Assembly (NCBI GenBank): GCA_037447335.1
Contig: JBBIGV010000007.1
Span: forward strand, 14,234 to 78,233
DNA length: 64,000 nucleotides
Reading direction: 5' to 3'
Source of the DNA: JBBIGV01 sp037447335
GTDB lineage: Bacteria > Bacteroidota > Ignavibacteria > Ignavibacteriales > Ignavibacteriaceae
Shown here piece after piece: positions 18,232-28,444 of the stretch. The translations under genes and the position numbers were made by a program. The notes under the pieces were generated by a model. It was given only the letters and a program-made list of their open reading frames with translations, was not told the DNA's origin and made no database searches. Numbering within the stretch: position 1 is the stretch's first letter; each line of letters begins with the position of its first letter.

Positions 18232-19700
18232 TGGAATTAACATCTTTGCTAAACAGTGTTAATGTTGTGCAGGTTATAGGCGAGGTTCAGCGAAAGGATG
18301 TTGCCGCAATTGTTTATGATTCAAGAAAGGTAATTAAAAATTCGGTTTTTGTTGCAATAAAAGGATTAAATACCGACGGTCACAAATATATTCTTGAAGC
18401 AATAAATAAAGGAGCAATTGCTGTTGTAGTCGAAGATAATTCTGCAGTACCGGATGAGGTTTTCATTCACCGTGTTACTGCAAAAATCCTGGTTAAAAAC
18501 AGCAGAATAGCATTAGCAGAGTTATCAAATGCATTTTATAAAGAGCCGTCAAAAAAAATTAAACTGATAGGAATAACAGGAACTAACGGAAAGACAACAA
18601 CAACTTATTTACTTAAATCAATTTTTGAAACTGCCGGAGAGATGGTCGGTTTAATCGGCACAATTGCTAATTTCATTGGAGACACAGAGCTGAAGTCATT
18701 GCTTACAACACCGGAATCAAATGACCTTAATGCATTATTACTCGACATGCATACACAGGGATGTTCATACGCCGTAATGGAAGTTTCTTCACACTCGCTT
18801 GTATTAGACAGAGTATATAAACTGAACTTTAGTGCAGGAATCTTTACCAATCTGACTCCCGACCACCTTGATTTTCATCAAACCTTTGAAAACTATCGCG
18901 ATGCGAAGAAAATTCTATTCGATTCTTTAAGCAGGGGATCTTTTTGCATTAGTAACTCAGATGACACGAACGCTGCCTATCTTATTAAGGACACTCAGGC
19001 TAAGAAATGTTCATTCGGAACAACTGATATTTCAGATTTCCGTATATCGAATATACAGTTTGATTTGAACGGAACGAGATTCGATGTTCACCACGATGGA
19101 GAGCTGTATTCGCTGCAGACTTCACTTGTGGGAGGCTTTAACGCATACAATGCTTCGGCAGCGTTTTGCACATCTGTTTTATTCGGTATCAGTCCGTCAA
19201 TAGCAATTAAAGGTATTGCGGAAGCGAAACAGGTTCCCGGCAGGTTTGAGATTTTAGGTAAAGGACAGAAAAAAGTTATTGTTGATTACTCTCATACTGC
19301 AGACGGACTTGAGAAAACTTTACAGGCAATTTTACAAATTGTTAAGGATGATCGCCGGGTTATAACTGTATTCGGATGCGGCGGCAACCGCGACAGGTCA
19401 AAGCGCCCCCTGATGGGAAGAATAGCTTCGGAATATAGTTCTTTGGCAATAATAACATCCGATAATCCACGCGACGAAGATCCGTTTGATATAATAAAAG
19501 AAATTCAGAACGGTATTTCAAAAACCAATTTTAAAGTGATTGAGAACAGAGAAGAAGCAATTACATACGCAATTAAAAACTCTCCGCTGGATGCAGTTAT
19601 CTTAATTGCAGGTAAAGGTCACGAAAATTACCAGGAAATAAAAAGTGTAAAGTATCATTTCTCCGATAAAGAGGTTGCAGAAAGGAACCTGAACTCATGA
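18231..19700 (+). CDS. murE: UDP-MurNAc-L-Ala-D-Glu:meso-DAP ligase
   Basis: A 489-residue Mur ligase. It has the ATP-binding GTNGKT motif (117-122), the Mur-family central region (MEVSSHSL), and the DNPR motif at 411-414. DNPR marks specificity for meso-diaminopimelate rather than lysine, so the wall is predicted to be of the DAP type. It catalyses the third peptide addition in the cytoplasm. The start overlaps the ftsI stop by one base and its end overlaps murF by 4 bp. Confidence 0.97.
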   Translation: MELTSLLNSVNVVQVIGEVQRKDVAAIVYDSRKVIKNSVFVAIKGLNTDGHKYILEAINKGAIAVVVEDNSAVPDEVFIHRVTAKILVKNSRIALAELSNAFYKEPSKKIKLIGITGTNGKTTTTYLLKSIFETAGEMVGLIGTIANFIGDTELKSLLTTPESNDLNALLLDMHTQGCSYAVMEVSSHSLVLDRVYKLNFSAGIFTNLTPDHLDFHQTFENYRDAKKILFDSLSRGSFCISNSDDTNAAYLIKDTQAKKCSFGTTDISDFRISNIQFDLNGTRFDVHHDGELYSLQTSLVGGFNAYNASAAFCTSVLFGISPSIAIKGIAEAKQVPGRFEILGKGQKKVIVDYSHTADGLEKTLQAILQIVKDDRRVITVFGCGGNRDRSKRPLMGRIASEYSSLAIITSDNPRDEDPFDIIKEIQNGISKTNFKVIENREEAITYAIKNSPLDAVILIAGKGHENYQEIKSVKYHFSDKEVAERNLNS

Positions 19701-21103
19701 AAAAAATCGTTCTTACACTTGCCGATATTTTTAATCTTCCGGATGCCGTTATATATAACCCGGATGATTTTCAACCGATAAGCAAAGTTTTTATTGATTC
19801 ACGATTAGTAACAAAAGGTTCTTTATTTATTGCGATAAAAGGAAACAGGTTTGATGGTCACAATTTTGTAAATGAAGCCGCAGCTAAAGGAGCGCGTGCT
19901 GTGGTGATACATCAAACAAAACTTAAAAATTTTGACAATCTGAATTGTGTAATTATAACAGTGCCGGATACCACCTTAGCGCTTGGACACATTGCGTCTG
20001 TGTGGAGAAGCAAACTAAAGGCATCAATTATAGCGATAACTGGAAGTGCAGGTAAAACAACAACAAAGGAAATTCTGGCAACATTATTAAATGAAAAATT
20101 TCTTGTGAATAAAACTATTTCAAATAATAACAATCACATTGGCGTACCGTTAACTATACTATCAACTGAAGCCAGTAATCAAATGCTTGTTGCAGAATTA
20201 GGTACCAATCACTTCGGAGAAATTCCCTATACCGCCAGAATAATTAATCCTGATTATGCTCTTATAACAAACATTGGCAGTTCACATCTTGAATTTCTTA
20301 AAAATAAAAAAGGCGTTTTGAAAGAAGAATCAGCAATATTCAAATATGCTATAAAAAATAAAGGAACTTTAATTATTAATAATGATGATCCGCTTCTCCG
20401 TAATTATGAGTTGAATTACAAACGAAGAATAACTTTCGGATTTGATAAACCATCCGATATTAACGGAAAAATCAAAAAATATGATTTACTGGGAAGACCT
20501 GAAATTGAAATACGGTTCAAAAACAAAAAGATCAGAACAATATTACCTGTACCGGGCAGGCAAAGCGCTTTAAGCTACCTTGCGGCTGTTTCAGTTGCTT
20601 TAAAGGTCGGAGTGAATAAGAAAGAATTATTAGCAGGCACTGCCAAACTTCAAACACCAGCGAACAGATTGTCCGTTATTGAATACAAGACCTCGATCAT
20701 AATTGATGATACATATAATGCAAACCCTGATTCGATGATTGCTGCATTTGATCTTTTGAACAAAATTAAAAAGCATAAAATTAAAACTGTTGTTCTTGGT
20801 GATATGTTTGAATTGGGTGAAAAAACAATTCGGCTTCATAAGAAACTTTCAGCCCCCTTAATTAAAAATAAGATTGACGAAGTATACCTGATCGGCGAAT
20901 ATATGCTGCACCTTGCCAAAGAACTTAAGAATAAAAACATAGCTGTAAAACATTTTGCCTCCAGGGAAAAATTAAGTGTCTTTCTTCAACAGTTTGATCC
21001 GGCTGGTAAAGTGATACTGTTTAAGGGTTCACGCGGAATGAAGATGGAAGAATTTTTAAATGTTGTAAAACAAAAAGTTGAAGCTAATCAAAAGGAAGTT
21101 TAA
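19697..21103 (+). CDS. murF: UDP-MurNAc-tripeptide:D-Ala-D-Ala ligase
   Basis: A 468-residue Mur ligase with the ATP-binding segment TGSAGKTTTKE, the MurF-typical LVAELGTNHFGEI, the IDDTYNANPDSM segment, and VVLGDMFELGE. It adds the D-Ala-D-Ala dipeptide to UDP-MurNAc-tripeptide. The start overlaps murE by 4 bp and its end overlaps mraY by one base. Family length and motif order are normal. Confidence 0.97.
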   Translation: MKKIVLTLADIFNLPDAVIYNPDDFQPISKVFIDSRLVTKGSLFIAIKGNRFDGHNFVNEAAAKGARAVVIHQTKLKNFDNLNCVIITVPDTTLALGHIASVWRSKLKASIIAITGSAGKTTTKEILATLLNEKFLVNKTISNNNNHIGVPLTILSTEASNQMLVAELGTNHFGEIPYTARIINPDYALITNIGSSHLEFLKNKKGVLKEESAIFKYAIKNKGTLIINNDDPLLRNYELNYKRRITFGFDKPSDINGKIKKYDLLGRPEIEIRFKNKKIRTILPVPGRQSALSYLAAVSVALKVGVNKKELLAGTAKLQTPANRLSVIEYKTSIIIDDTYNANPDSMIAAFDLLNKIKKHKIKTVVLGDMFELGEKTIRLHKKLSAPLIKNKIDEVYLIGEYMLHLAKELKNKNIAVKHFASREKLSVFLQQFDPAGKVILFKGSRGMKMEEFLNVVKQKVEANQKEV

Positions 21104-22212
21104 TGTTATACTACTTTTTCGATTACATAAACAGAGTGTTTAATCCGCCGGGATTTGATATCTTCCGCTTCCTCACATTCCGGTCCGCAATTGCTGCCAT
21201 TACAGCATTATTTCTCTCTTTTTATTTGGGACCAAAGGTGATTAAAATTCTTCAAAGGAAACAGATTGGCGAAGAAAAAAAAATTGACGGACCCAAATCT
21301 CATTGGTCTAAAGCCGGTACGCCAACGATGGGCGGGCTGATAGTAATTTTTTCTGTCGTGATCCCCGTGTTACTTTGGGGCGATATCAAAAGTATTTATA
21401 TAATCCTTATTCTTTCCGGAACAGTATGGTTAAGCGCTGTCGGTTTTCTTGATGATTATCTGAAAGTAATTAAAAAATTTCCAAACGGACTAATTGCCAG
21501 GTACAAGCTGCTTGGTCAGGTAACATTAGGATTATTAGTAGGCGGCGTCATTTACTTTTCACCACAGTTCGAAGGGATCAGCACGTTAACTACCGTACCA
21601 TTTCTGAAAAATGTAAACCTTGATCTTTCATACTTATATATACCCTCAGTGGTTTTTATCGTAACAGCAACATCAAATGCAGTTAACCTTACCGATGGAC
21701 TGGATGGTTTGGCAATTGGTGTAACAACAATAGTTATGCTTGCATTGGCAATTATAAGCTATGTAAGCGGTAATGCAATTTACTCTAACTATCTCAATAT
21801 AATTCACCTTCCCGGTTCGGGTGAGTTGACGGTGTTTATTGCTGCTTTAGTCGGCGCTTCGCTGGGATTTTTATGGTTCAATTCTTACCCGGCGCAAATT
21901 TTTATGGGTGATACAGGCTCGCTTGCTATCGGCGGCGCTTTTGGAATTATGTGTGTACTGGTAAAAAAAGAATTACTTATTCCGATTCTTGGCGGAATAT
22001 TTTTTATGGAAACGCTGTCGGTTATAATCCAGCGTTTATACTTCAAATACACAAAGAAAAAATATGGTGAGGGCAGAAGAATTTTTAAGATGGCGCCAAT
22101 TCATCATCACTTTGAAATGCTTGGCTGGCCCGAACCCAAAATAGTGATGCGATTTTACATCTTAGCAATAATTCTTGCAATTATAAGTTTAACTTCTTTC
22201 AAGGTAAGGTAA
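21103..22212 (+). CDS. mraY: phospho-MurNAc-pentapeptide transferase
   Basis: A 369-residue polytopic membrane protein, about ten segments. It has the MraY signatures GTPTMGGL, the Asp-rich FLDDYLKV, NLTDGLDGLAIG, and the HHHFEMLGWPEPKIV segment. It transfers phospho-MurNAc-pentapeptide to undecaprenyl phosphate, giving lipid I on the cytoplasmic face. It overlaps both murF and murD by one base. Confidence 0.98.
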   Translation: MLYYFFDYINRVFNPPGFDIFRFLTFRSAIAAITALFLSFYLGPKVIKILQRKQIGEEKKIDGPKSHWSKAGTPTMGGLIVIFSVVIPVLLWGDIKSIYIILILSGTVWLSAVGFLDDYLKVIKKFPNGLIARYKLLGQVTLGLLVGGVIYFSPQFEGISTLTTVPFLKNVNLDLSYLYIPSVVFIVTATSNAVNLTDGLDGLAIGVTTIVMLALAIISYVSGNAIYSNYLNIIHLPGSGELTVFIAALVGASLGFLWFNSYPAQIFMGDTGSLAIGGAFGIMCVLVKKELLIPILGGIFFMETLSVIIQRLYFKYTKKKYGEGRRIFKMAPIHHHFEMLGWPEPKIVMRFYILAIILAIISLTSFKVR

Positions 22213-23558
22213 TGGAACTAAAGGGAAAGAAAATATCGGTTATCGGAATGGTCAGGTCGGGCACCGGCGCTGCCAAACTGATTAAAAAATACGGCGGCAT
22301 TCCTTTCGTTAGTGATGCTGCTGAAAGTAATCAGATTAATGTGTATGCTGAAATTTTATCAAAAGTAAATATCAGTTTTGAAAAAGGTCAACACTCTGAA
22401 AAAGTTTATGATTGTGATTTAATGGTTGTAAGCCCGGGCGTCCCTTCAGATTCTGAAGTTATTAAACGGGCATTATCGAAAGGAATAAAAGTTATCAGCG
22501 AAATTGAATTAGCCTGGAATTTCTGCAAAGGAAAAGTGGTTGCTATTACCGGTACAAACGGTAAAACCACCACCACCGCTTTATGTGCTCACGTGTTTAA
22601 TGCATGTGGTACAAAAACTTACGCCGCCGGTAATATAGGGTTGGCGTTTTCTGAAATCGCTGCAGATGTAAAAGACAATGAAATTGTTTCGCTTGAGGTT
22701 TCCAGTTTTCAATTGGATATGATTGATAAGTTCAAACCAGACATTGCAATGATTCTTAACATTACACCTGATCATCTTAACAGGTATCAGAATAAAATTG
22801 AAAACTACGCAGCTTCTAAAATGCGGATATTCATGAACCAGGAAGAGAGTGATTCGCTTATTATTAATAAAGACAGCGCTTTGATTCTTGAATATATGCC
22901 GCAAGCGCAAAGCAGGACATGTTATTTCTCATTGTCTGAACCGCAGATAACCGGGTGCTACCTGAGCGGCAATAAGATAATTTATAATGAAAATGCCTCG
23001 CTTACTTTTTCCTGCGATGTTGAAGACCTTAGCATCCGGGGCGAACATAATATAGCAAATGCAATGGCTGTTATTACTGCTTCTAAAATATTTCATTTTG
23101 ATAATGATTCTATACGGAACGGTTTATCAACTTTTAAAGGTGTGGAACACAGGCTGGAGTTTGTACGAGAGCTTGGCGGAGTAACTTACATAAATGATTC
23201 GAAAGCTACTAATGTTGATTCGGTGTGGTATGCTCTCAGAAGTTTTGATGTTCCGCTTTTTCTTATTCTTGGCGGACAGGATAAAGGGAATGACTACTTC
23301 AAAATAAAAGATCTTGTAATTGAAAAAGTTAAAAAAATATATGCTATCGGAGCTTCAGCGGAGAAAATTTTCAATTTCTTCCATAAAGATGTTAAAGTTG
23401 AGATTGCATCCGGACTGGAAGCAGCAATCATTTCAGCAAGCAAAGAAGCGCGCAGCGGTGATGTAGTTCTTCTTTCGCCTGCCTGCGCCAGCTTCGATAT
23501 GTTTGAAAATTTTGAGCACAGAGGGCAGGTATTTAAAGAATCAGTTAACAGGTTATAA
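22212..23558 (+). CDS. murD: UDP-MurNAc-L-alanine:D-glutamate ligase
   Basis: A 448-residue Mur ligase. It has a Rossmann-like N-terminus (ISVIGMVRSGTGAAKL), the ATP-binding motif AITGTNGKTTTTAL, EVSSFQLD, and the C-terminal INDSKATNVDSVWYAL and ILGGQDKG segments specific to MurD. It adds D-Glu to UDP-MurNAc-L-Ala. Its stop lies directly before the TTG start of ftsW. Confidence 0.97.
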   Translation: MELKGKKISVIGMVRSGTGAAKLIKKYGGIPFVSDAAESNQINVYAEILSKVNISFEKGQHSEKVYDCDLMVVSPGVPSDSEVIKRALSKGIKVISEIELAWNFCKGKVVAITGTNGKTTTTALCAHVFNACGTKTYAAGNIGLAFSEIAADVKDNEIVSLEVSSFQLDMIDKFKPDIAMILNITPDHLNRYQNKIENYAASKMRIFMNQEESDSLIINKDSALILEYMPQAQSRTCYFSLSEPQITGCYLSGNKIIYNENASLTFSCDVEDLSIRGEHNIANAMAVITASKIFHFDNDSIRNGLSTFKGVEHRLEFVRELGGVTYINDSKATNVDSVWYALRSFDVPLFLILGGQDKGNDYFKIKDLVIEKVKKIYAIGASAEKIFNFFHKDVKVEIASGLEAAIISASKEARSGDVVLLSPACASFDMFENFEHRGQVFKESVNRL

Positions 23559-24704
23559 TTGAAAAAGCTCGCAGCCACAATATTTTTTGATGCTTTGATT
23601 TTAATGCTATTAGGATTGGTGCTTGTAATGAGCGCCAGTACTACTTACAGCGTATTTAAATTCGAAAGCGTGTTTTATCTGTTCAACTCACATCTTGGAA
23701 AAGTTGGACTGGGCTTTTTGTGTATGGTAATTTTCTCTGCAATACCTTACGAATATTATAAAGAATTCGCCAAACCTATAATAATCTTAACGGCTATAGT
23801 TCTCGTTATTACTTTAATTGTGGCGCCATCTTATAAAGGAGCTGCGCGTTGGTTAAATCTTGGTTTTATATCATTTCAGCCGGCTGATGCTGCTAAGTTA
23901 GCCTTGATAATCTACCTGGCAGCATTCATCGAGGATAGAGGCGAACAGCTTAAAGATTTTAAAGAAGGGATCATGGTTGCTCTTGGATGGACGCTGCTAA
24001 TCGCAGTTCTGATTCTTATTCAGCCAAATTTCAGCAATGCGGCTTTGATATTAGTTTTGTCATTAACAATTTTATTGATTGGCGGTGCACGGATAAAACA
24101 CATACTACTCTCCGGAAGTTTGCTTGCTGCAATGGCTTTAGGATCAGTAATGATATTTTTCTCCCACGCCCGCACGCGTATCTTATCTTATATTGAAGGA
24201 TATTTTTTTGGCGGGGAATTGCACCTTCAGATCAAGCAGGCATTATTCGGGCTCGGAAGCGGCGGAATTTGGGGCATAGGACTCGGTAACAGTAAGCAAA
24301 GCAACTTATTTCTGCCCGAAGCTTACGGCGATTTTATCTTTGCCGTTCTCGGTGAAGAGTTGGGACTAGCCGGTGCATTAGCTGTGCTTTTAAGCTACCT
24401 CATTCTCTTTATCGCCGGTATTCTGGTTGCAAAAAAAGCTAAAGACAGATTCGGACAATTACTTGCTTTTGGAATAACTTTTTCAATTATAATATATGCC
24501 TTTATAAATATTTCAGTTGCAACAGGATTAATCCCCATCACTGGTCTGCCGCTGCCATTTATCAGCTATGGCGGAACATCAGTTTTATTTCATGGAATTT
24601 CTATCGGTATGATAATAAACGTTGCATTAACAAACGCTAAAAAGGATCAACAAAACTTAACGCCAAAATATGTTGTAACAGGTGAAAATGAATATCGCAA
24701 ATAA
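23559..24704 (+). CDS. ftsW: division SEDS protein FtsW
   Basis: A 381-residue SEDS-family protein with about ten membrane segments. It contains GAARWLNLGFISFQPADAAKLA and the conserved LPFISYGGTS near the C-terminus. The start is TTG at 23559, immediately after the murD stop. It is supported because the first hydrophobic segment and the MSASTTYS motif at residues 24-31 would otherwise be cut. It polymerises septal glycan strands together with FtsI. It overlaps murG by about 17 bp. Confidence 0.95.
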   Translation: MKKLAATIFFDALILMLLGLVLVMSASTTYSVFKFESVFYLFNSHLGKVGLGFLCMVIFSAIPYEYYKEFAKPIIILTAIVLVITLIVAPSYKGAARWLNLGFISFQPADAAKLALIIYLAAFIEDRGEQLKDFKEGIMVALGWTLLIAVLILIQPNFSNAALILVLSLTILLIGGARIKHILLSGSLLAAMALGSVMIFFSHARTRILSYIEGYFFGGELHLQIKQALFGLGSGGIWGIGLGNSKQSNLFLPEAYGDFIFAVLGEELGLAGALAVLLSYLILFIAGILVAKKAKDRFGQLLAFGITFSIIIYAFINISVATGLIPITGLPLPFISYGGTSVLFHGISIGMIINVALTNAKKDQQNLTPKYVVTGENEYRK

Positions 24705-25818
24705 ACATCCGGGATTGGACTCCGGCGCCGGCAGATACAGATTTCTGTTTGCAGGAGGTGGAACAGGAGGTCATTTATTCCCGGCTGTTGCGGTTGCACA
24801 AAAAATAAAACAAATGAAACCGGAATCAGAAATATTGTTCATCGGAAATAAATCAAAGATTGAAGGAACTGTTGTGCCAAAACTCGGTTTTACTTTCAGG
24901 CATATATGGATTAAAGGACTTACACGCTCTTTCAAACCCGAAAACATTCTTTTTCCGTTGAAGCTTATTGTATCATTTATACAATCACTATTAATAAACA
25001 TTAATTTCAAACCGGTGGTGGCAATTGGAACCGGCGGGTACGTCTCCGCTCCTGCAATTTTCAGCGCCTCAATTATGGGTGCAAAAATTATTCTGCTCGA
25101 GCAGAACAGCTATCCCGGTTTAACAACCAGACTGCTGGAAAGATTTGCAGATCAGGTTCATATAAGTTTTGAAGATTCGAAAAAATATTTAAGAAGACAG
25201 GACAGAATATTTGTAACCGGCAATCCAGTAAGAAGTGATCTTGGCACAATTGATAAAGCTGAAGCATTGCAAAAATTTAATCTCGATATATCGAAAAAAA
25301 CTTTGCTGGTAATTGGCGGAAGCCTCGGTGCCAGATCAATAAACGAATCTGTTGCAGCATCAGTCAACAGATTCGAAGCCGAAGGATTCCAGATAATATG
25401 GCAGACAGGTAAGTATTATTATCATGAATATTCAGCTTACAATTCTTCTGCCGTAAAGGTAAATGCATTTATTGATAATATGAATGCAGCCTACTCTGCC
25501 TGTGATCTTTTAATTGCAAGGGCCGGCGCAACAACAATTGCTGAAATAACAACTTTAGGAATTGCATCTGTGTTGATTCCTTCTCCTAATGTTGCAGCGA
25601 ACCATCAGTTTTACAATGCAAAATCACTGGCTGAAAAAGAGGCGGCGATTCTGATTGAAGACAAGCATTTGCTAAATACACTATTTGATAACGTGGAAGC
25701 CATCTTAAAAGATGATGAAAGATTGAACCGGCTCCGTAAAAATGCACAATCTCTGTCTAAACCGGATGCACTGTTCATTATCGCAGGGCAGGCAATTAAA
25801 CTGGCTGAACATATATGA
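24688..25818 (+). CDS. murG: UDP-GlcNAc:lipid I N-acetylglucosaminyltransferase
   Basis: About 376 residues from the ATG at 24688 (a GTG at 24682 is also in frame). It has the GT28 glycine-rich loop AGGGTGGHLFPAVAVA, a second Gly-rich segment VIGGSLGARSINE, and the donor-binding RAGATTIAE. It converts lipid I to lipid II at the inner face of the membrane. A short extension (MNIANKHPGLDSGAGRYR) precedes the usual start. It overlaps the unknown membrane gene by 4 bp. Confidence 0.96.
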   Translation: MNIANKHPGLDSGAGRYRFLFAGGGTGGHLFPAVAVAQKIKQMKPESEILFIGNKSKIEGTVVPKLGFTFRHIWIKGLTRSFKPENILFPLKLIVSFIQSLLININFKPVVAIGTGGYVSAPAIFSASIMGAKIILLEQNSYPGLTTRLLERFADQVHISFEDSKKYLRRQDRIFVTGNPVRSDLGTIDKAEALQKFNLDISKKTLLVIGGSLGARSINESVAASVNRFEAEGFQIIWQTGKYYYHEYSAYNSSAVKVNAFIDNMNAAYSACDLLIARAGATTIAEITTLGIASVLIPSPNVAANHQFYNAKSLAEKEAAILIEDKHLLNTLFDNVEAILKDDERLNRLRKNAQSLSKPDALFIIAGQAIKLAEHI

Positions 25819-26285
25819 ATACTATAAACAACAAATCGGTATTTAAGTATAATATGTCGTTTTACTACCAATCAACGATAATATATTTTATCGTGTTTAT
25901 ACTTTACGTTGTTATCCGTGGAGAATTTGTTGAACACTCTTTCACGTTAATAACCAAAGATCCGATTATTTATTTCTTTGCAATTATAGTCGGGTTCACG
26001 CTGCTGGCTTTGTTATTTAATCTTTATAAGAATCGTCATCTTGAATTATCCGATGAAGGGATCGGGTTTGTTAACAGATTCCGGCAGAAGAAATTTGCTC
26101 TTGAAAAGATTGAATACATTCGCATAAGCAGGAATAAACGTTTTGGCAAAGGCGCGCTGAAGTTTGTTCGCATCAAAATAATAAACAGGCGGCGCCCTTT
26201 GATCATAAGACCGTACGATTACGAAAATCATGATCAACTTGTTAAAAAACTTCTTGAATTAAAGGAAAGAGCAGCAAAAAAATAA
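25815..26285 (+). CDS. unknown two-segment membrane protein inside the dcw cluster
   Basis: A 156-residue protein of no recognised family. It has two membrane segments (about residues 20-37 and 54-72), followed by a basic soluble domain (about 75-156) with alternating hydrophobic beta-strand character (HLELSDEGIGFVNRF, ALEKIEYIRISRN). This resembles small bacterial PH-like membrane proteins, but that is only an inference. It overlaps murG by 4 bp and the murC start by one base, so it is translated as part of the operon. A role at the membrane in wall synthesis or division is suggested by position alone. Confidence 0.7.
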   Translation: MNTINNKSVFKYNMSFYYQSTIIYFIVFILYVVIRGEFVEHSFTLITKDPIIYFFAIIVGFTLLALLFNLYKNRHLELSDEGIGFVNRFRQKKFALEKIEYIRISRNKRFGKGALKFVRIKIINRRRPLIIRPYDYENHDQLVKKLLELKERAAKK

Positions 26286-27661
26286 TGTTCAAGAATATTA
26301 AAAAAGTTCACTTCGTCGGTATTGGTGGCATAGGAATGAGCGGCATTGCAGAAATACTGCTGAGCCAGGGATTTGAGGTTACCGGTTCGGATAAATCACT
26401 TTCCGAAATTACCGCTCGGCTTCAACAACTTGGCATTAAAGTTTTTGAAGGGCATTATCCAGAGAACCTGAAAAGTGCAGATGTACTTGTTTATTCATCT
26501 GCAGTTACGCTCGATAACCCTGAACTTAAAGCTGCATTCGAAAAGAAGATTCCTGTAATTAAGCGATCGGAAATGCTTGCCGAAACTATGCGCATGAAAT
26601 ACGGAATCGGTATTGCAGGAACCCATGGTAAAACCACTACCACTTCTATGGTTGGGTTAACGCTTACCGAGGGTGGAATTGATCCCACTATAATTGTTGG
26701 TGGTAAACTAAGCAGCCTTGGCGGCACCAATGCAAGGCTTGGTTACGGCGATTTTATTGTTGTTGAAGCTGACGAGTTCGACAGAACTTTCCTGAAACTT
26801 ACTCCGGTTATTGCTGCACTAACAACACTGGAGAGTGAACATCTGGATACTTACAAAGACCTCGATGACATAAAGCTGGCGTTTATTGAGTTTGCTAATA
26901 AAGTTCCTTTCTATGGCTTTGTTGTGCTTTGCCTCGATGAGCCGGCATTACAGGATATCATACCGCATATCAATAAAAAGATTTTTACTTACGGACTTAC
27001 CACCCAGGCTGATATAAGGGCTGTTGATATTAGTCATAAAGAATTTACAAGCCGCTTCACGGTTAAATACAAAGGCGAAACATTAGGAGAAATTGAGCTT
27101 AAGATACCCGGTATTCATAACGTTAAAAACTCACTTGTTGCAGTTACAATTGCAGCAGAGCTTGGTGTAGATTTCAAAGTAATAAAAAAGGCGCTTGAAT
27201 CTTTTACCGGTGTTTACAGGAGATTTGAAGTTAAATACAATAAGGAAATCCTGGTTGTTGATGATTATGCGCATCATCCGACAGAAACGAGCGCCAGTCT
27301 TGCCGGAATAAGAGCCGGTTGGGACAGAAGGCTTGTGGCAGTTTTTCAGCCGCACCTTTATTCAAGAACACGGGACTTTTACCAGGAATTCGGCAGGTCC
27401 TTTCTTAATTCAGATGTGTTTATTTGTACAGATGTTTACCCGGCGCGTGAAGAACCCATCGTTGGAGTCACGGGTGAGTTAATTGCCGATACAACGAAAA
27501 AGTTCGGTCATAAGAATGTTCTTTACGTGCCGGATAAAAATTCTATTCCCGACACTCTTATGCAAATTAAAAAAGACGGCGACATTATCGTTACGATGGG
27601 CGCCGGTGATATTTGGAAGTACGGCGAAAAATTTGTTGAAAAATTAAATCAAACAAAGTGA
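26285..27661 (+). CDS. murC: UDP-MurNAc:L-alanine ligase
   Basis: A 458-residue Mur ligase. It opens with HFVGIGGIGMSGIAEIL and has the ATP motif AGTHGKTTTTSM, VVEADEFDRTFL and the VVDDYAHHPTE segment typical of MurC. It performs the first amino-acid addition of the stem peptide. It starts at the last base of the preceding unknown gene and overlaps ftsQ by one to four bases depending on the ftsQ start. Confidence 0.97.
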   Translation: MFKNIKKVHFVGIGGIGMSGIAEILLSQGFEVTGSDKSLSEITARLQQLGIKVFEGHYPENLKSADVLVYSSAVTLDNPELKAAFEKKIPVIKRSEMLAETMRMKYGIGIAGTHGKTTTTSMVGLTLTEGGIDPTIIVGGKLSSLGGTNARLGYGDFIVVEADEFDRTFLKLTPVIAALTTLESEHLDTYKDLDDIKLAFIEFANKVPFYGFVVLCLDEPALQDIIPHINKKIFTYGLTTQADIRAVDISHKEFTSRFTVKYKGETLGEIELKIPGIHNVKNSLVAVTIAAELGVDFKVIKKALESFTGVYRRFEVKYNKEILVVDDYAHHPTETSASLAGIRAGWDRRLVAVFQPHLYSRTRDFYQEFGRSFLNSDVFICTDVYPAREEPIVGVTGELIADTTKKFGHKNVLYVPDKNSIPDTLMQIKKDGDIIVTMGAGDIWKYGEKFVEKLNQTK

Positions 27662-28443
27662 TGCAGGATAGAAAAAGTAAAATACTTGGCTTCTTCATTT
27701 TTATTGTTATGATGACAGGAATAGTATATCTGCTCATTCGGGTTTCTGTTGAAAAAAAATCCGAACGTATCGAAAGTATTGAACTGACAGGAAGTCAGCT
27801 TCTTTCAGCCAAGAGCTATCTTGATTTTGCCGGTATACCCGAACTGCCTGATACTGACACTCTTACGCTTGCAATGATTAAAACTAAAATAGAAAAGCAT
27901 CCTTACATTGCTAAAGCAGATGTTATGTTTGCAGATGAAACTACAGTTGAGGTAGAAATAACTGAAAAAAATGTAAAAGCTTTGCTGATGACCGATCGTG
28001 ATATTCTCTTTATTACTGAAGAGCGCGAACTTTTAAGAATAACAAAGGGCACAGACCTGCCGGCGCTTCCGATAATAAGCAACATTAAAAGCTTGCAGAA
28101 CCCGGAAATAAACGGAGAAGTTAAAAACCCCGAAATTACCGCTGCATTCAGAATAATTGATGCTGCAAGGCTTACCGATGAATACATGTGGCAGAATTTG
28201 TCGGAGATCAACTTTAATTCATCAGTAAAATTTCGCAATGAAGATGATATCATTCTCACATTTTCCGGCTTAAAACCGATAATAATATTTGGAAGAGATG
28301 ATGAAGCAAAAAAAATGGTTTATTTCGATCAGTTATGGAAAGAGATAAGAGAAGGTAAGCTGCAGATTGGCGGGGATGATTATCTTGATCTCAGGTACTC
28401 AAACGAAATATATTCAGGAAGAATTGACAAACAGGTTTATTAA
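27661..28443 (+). CDS. ftsQ: FtsQ-like cell division protein with POTRA domain
   Basis: About 260 residues from the ATG at 27661 (a GTG at 27658 would add one). A short N-terminus and one membrane segment (about 8-27) are followed by a POTRA-like region (IESIELTGSQLLSAKSYLDFAG) and an FtsQ/DivIB beta-domain. Sequence conservation is low, as usual, and the call rests on topology and position between murC and ftsA. It would act in the periplasm with FtsL. Confidence 0.82.
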   Translation: MQDRKSKILGFFIFIVMMTGIVYLLIRVSVEKKSERIESIELTGSQLLSAKSYLDFAGIPELPDTDTLTLAMIKTKIEKHPYIAKADVMFADETTVEVEITEKNVKALLMTDRDILFITEERELLRITKGTDLPALPIISNIKSLQNPEINGEVKNPEITAAFRIIDAARLTDEYMWQNLSEINFNSSVKFRNEDDIILTFSGLKPIIIFGRDDEAKKMVYFDQLWKEIREGKLQIGGDDYLDLRYSNEIYSGRIDKQVY

Positions 28444-28444
28444 T

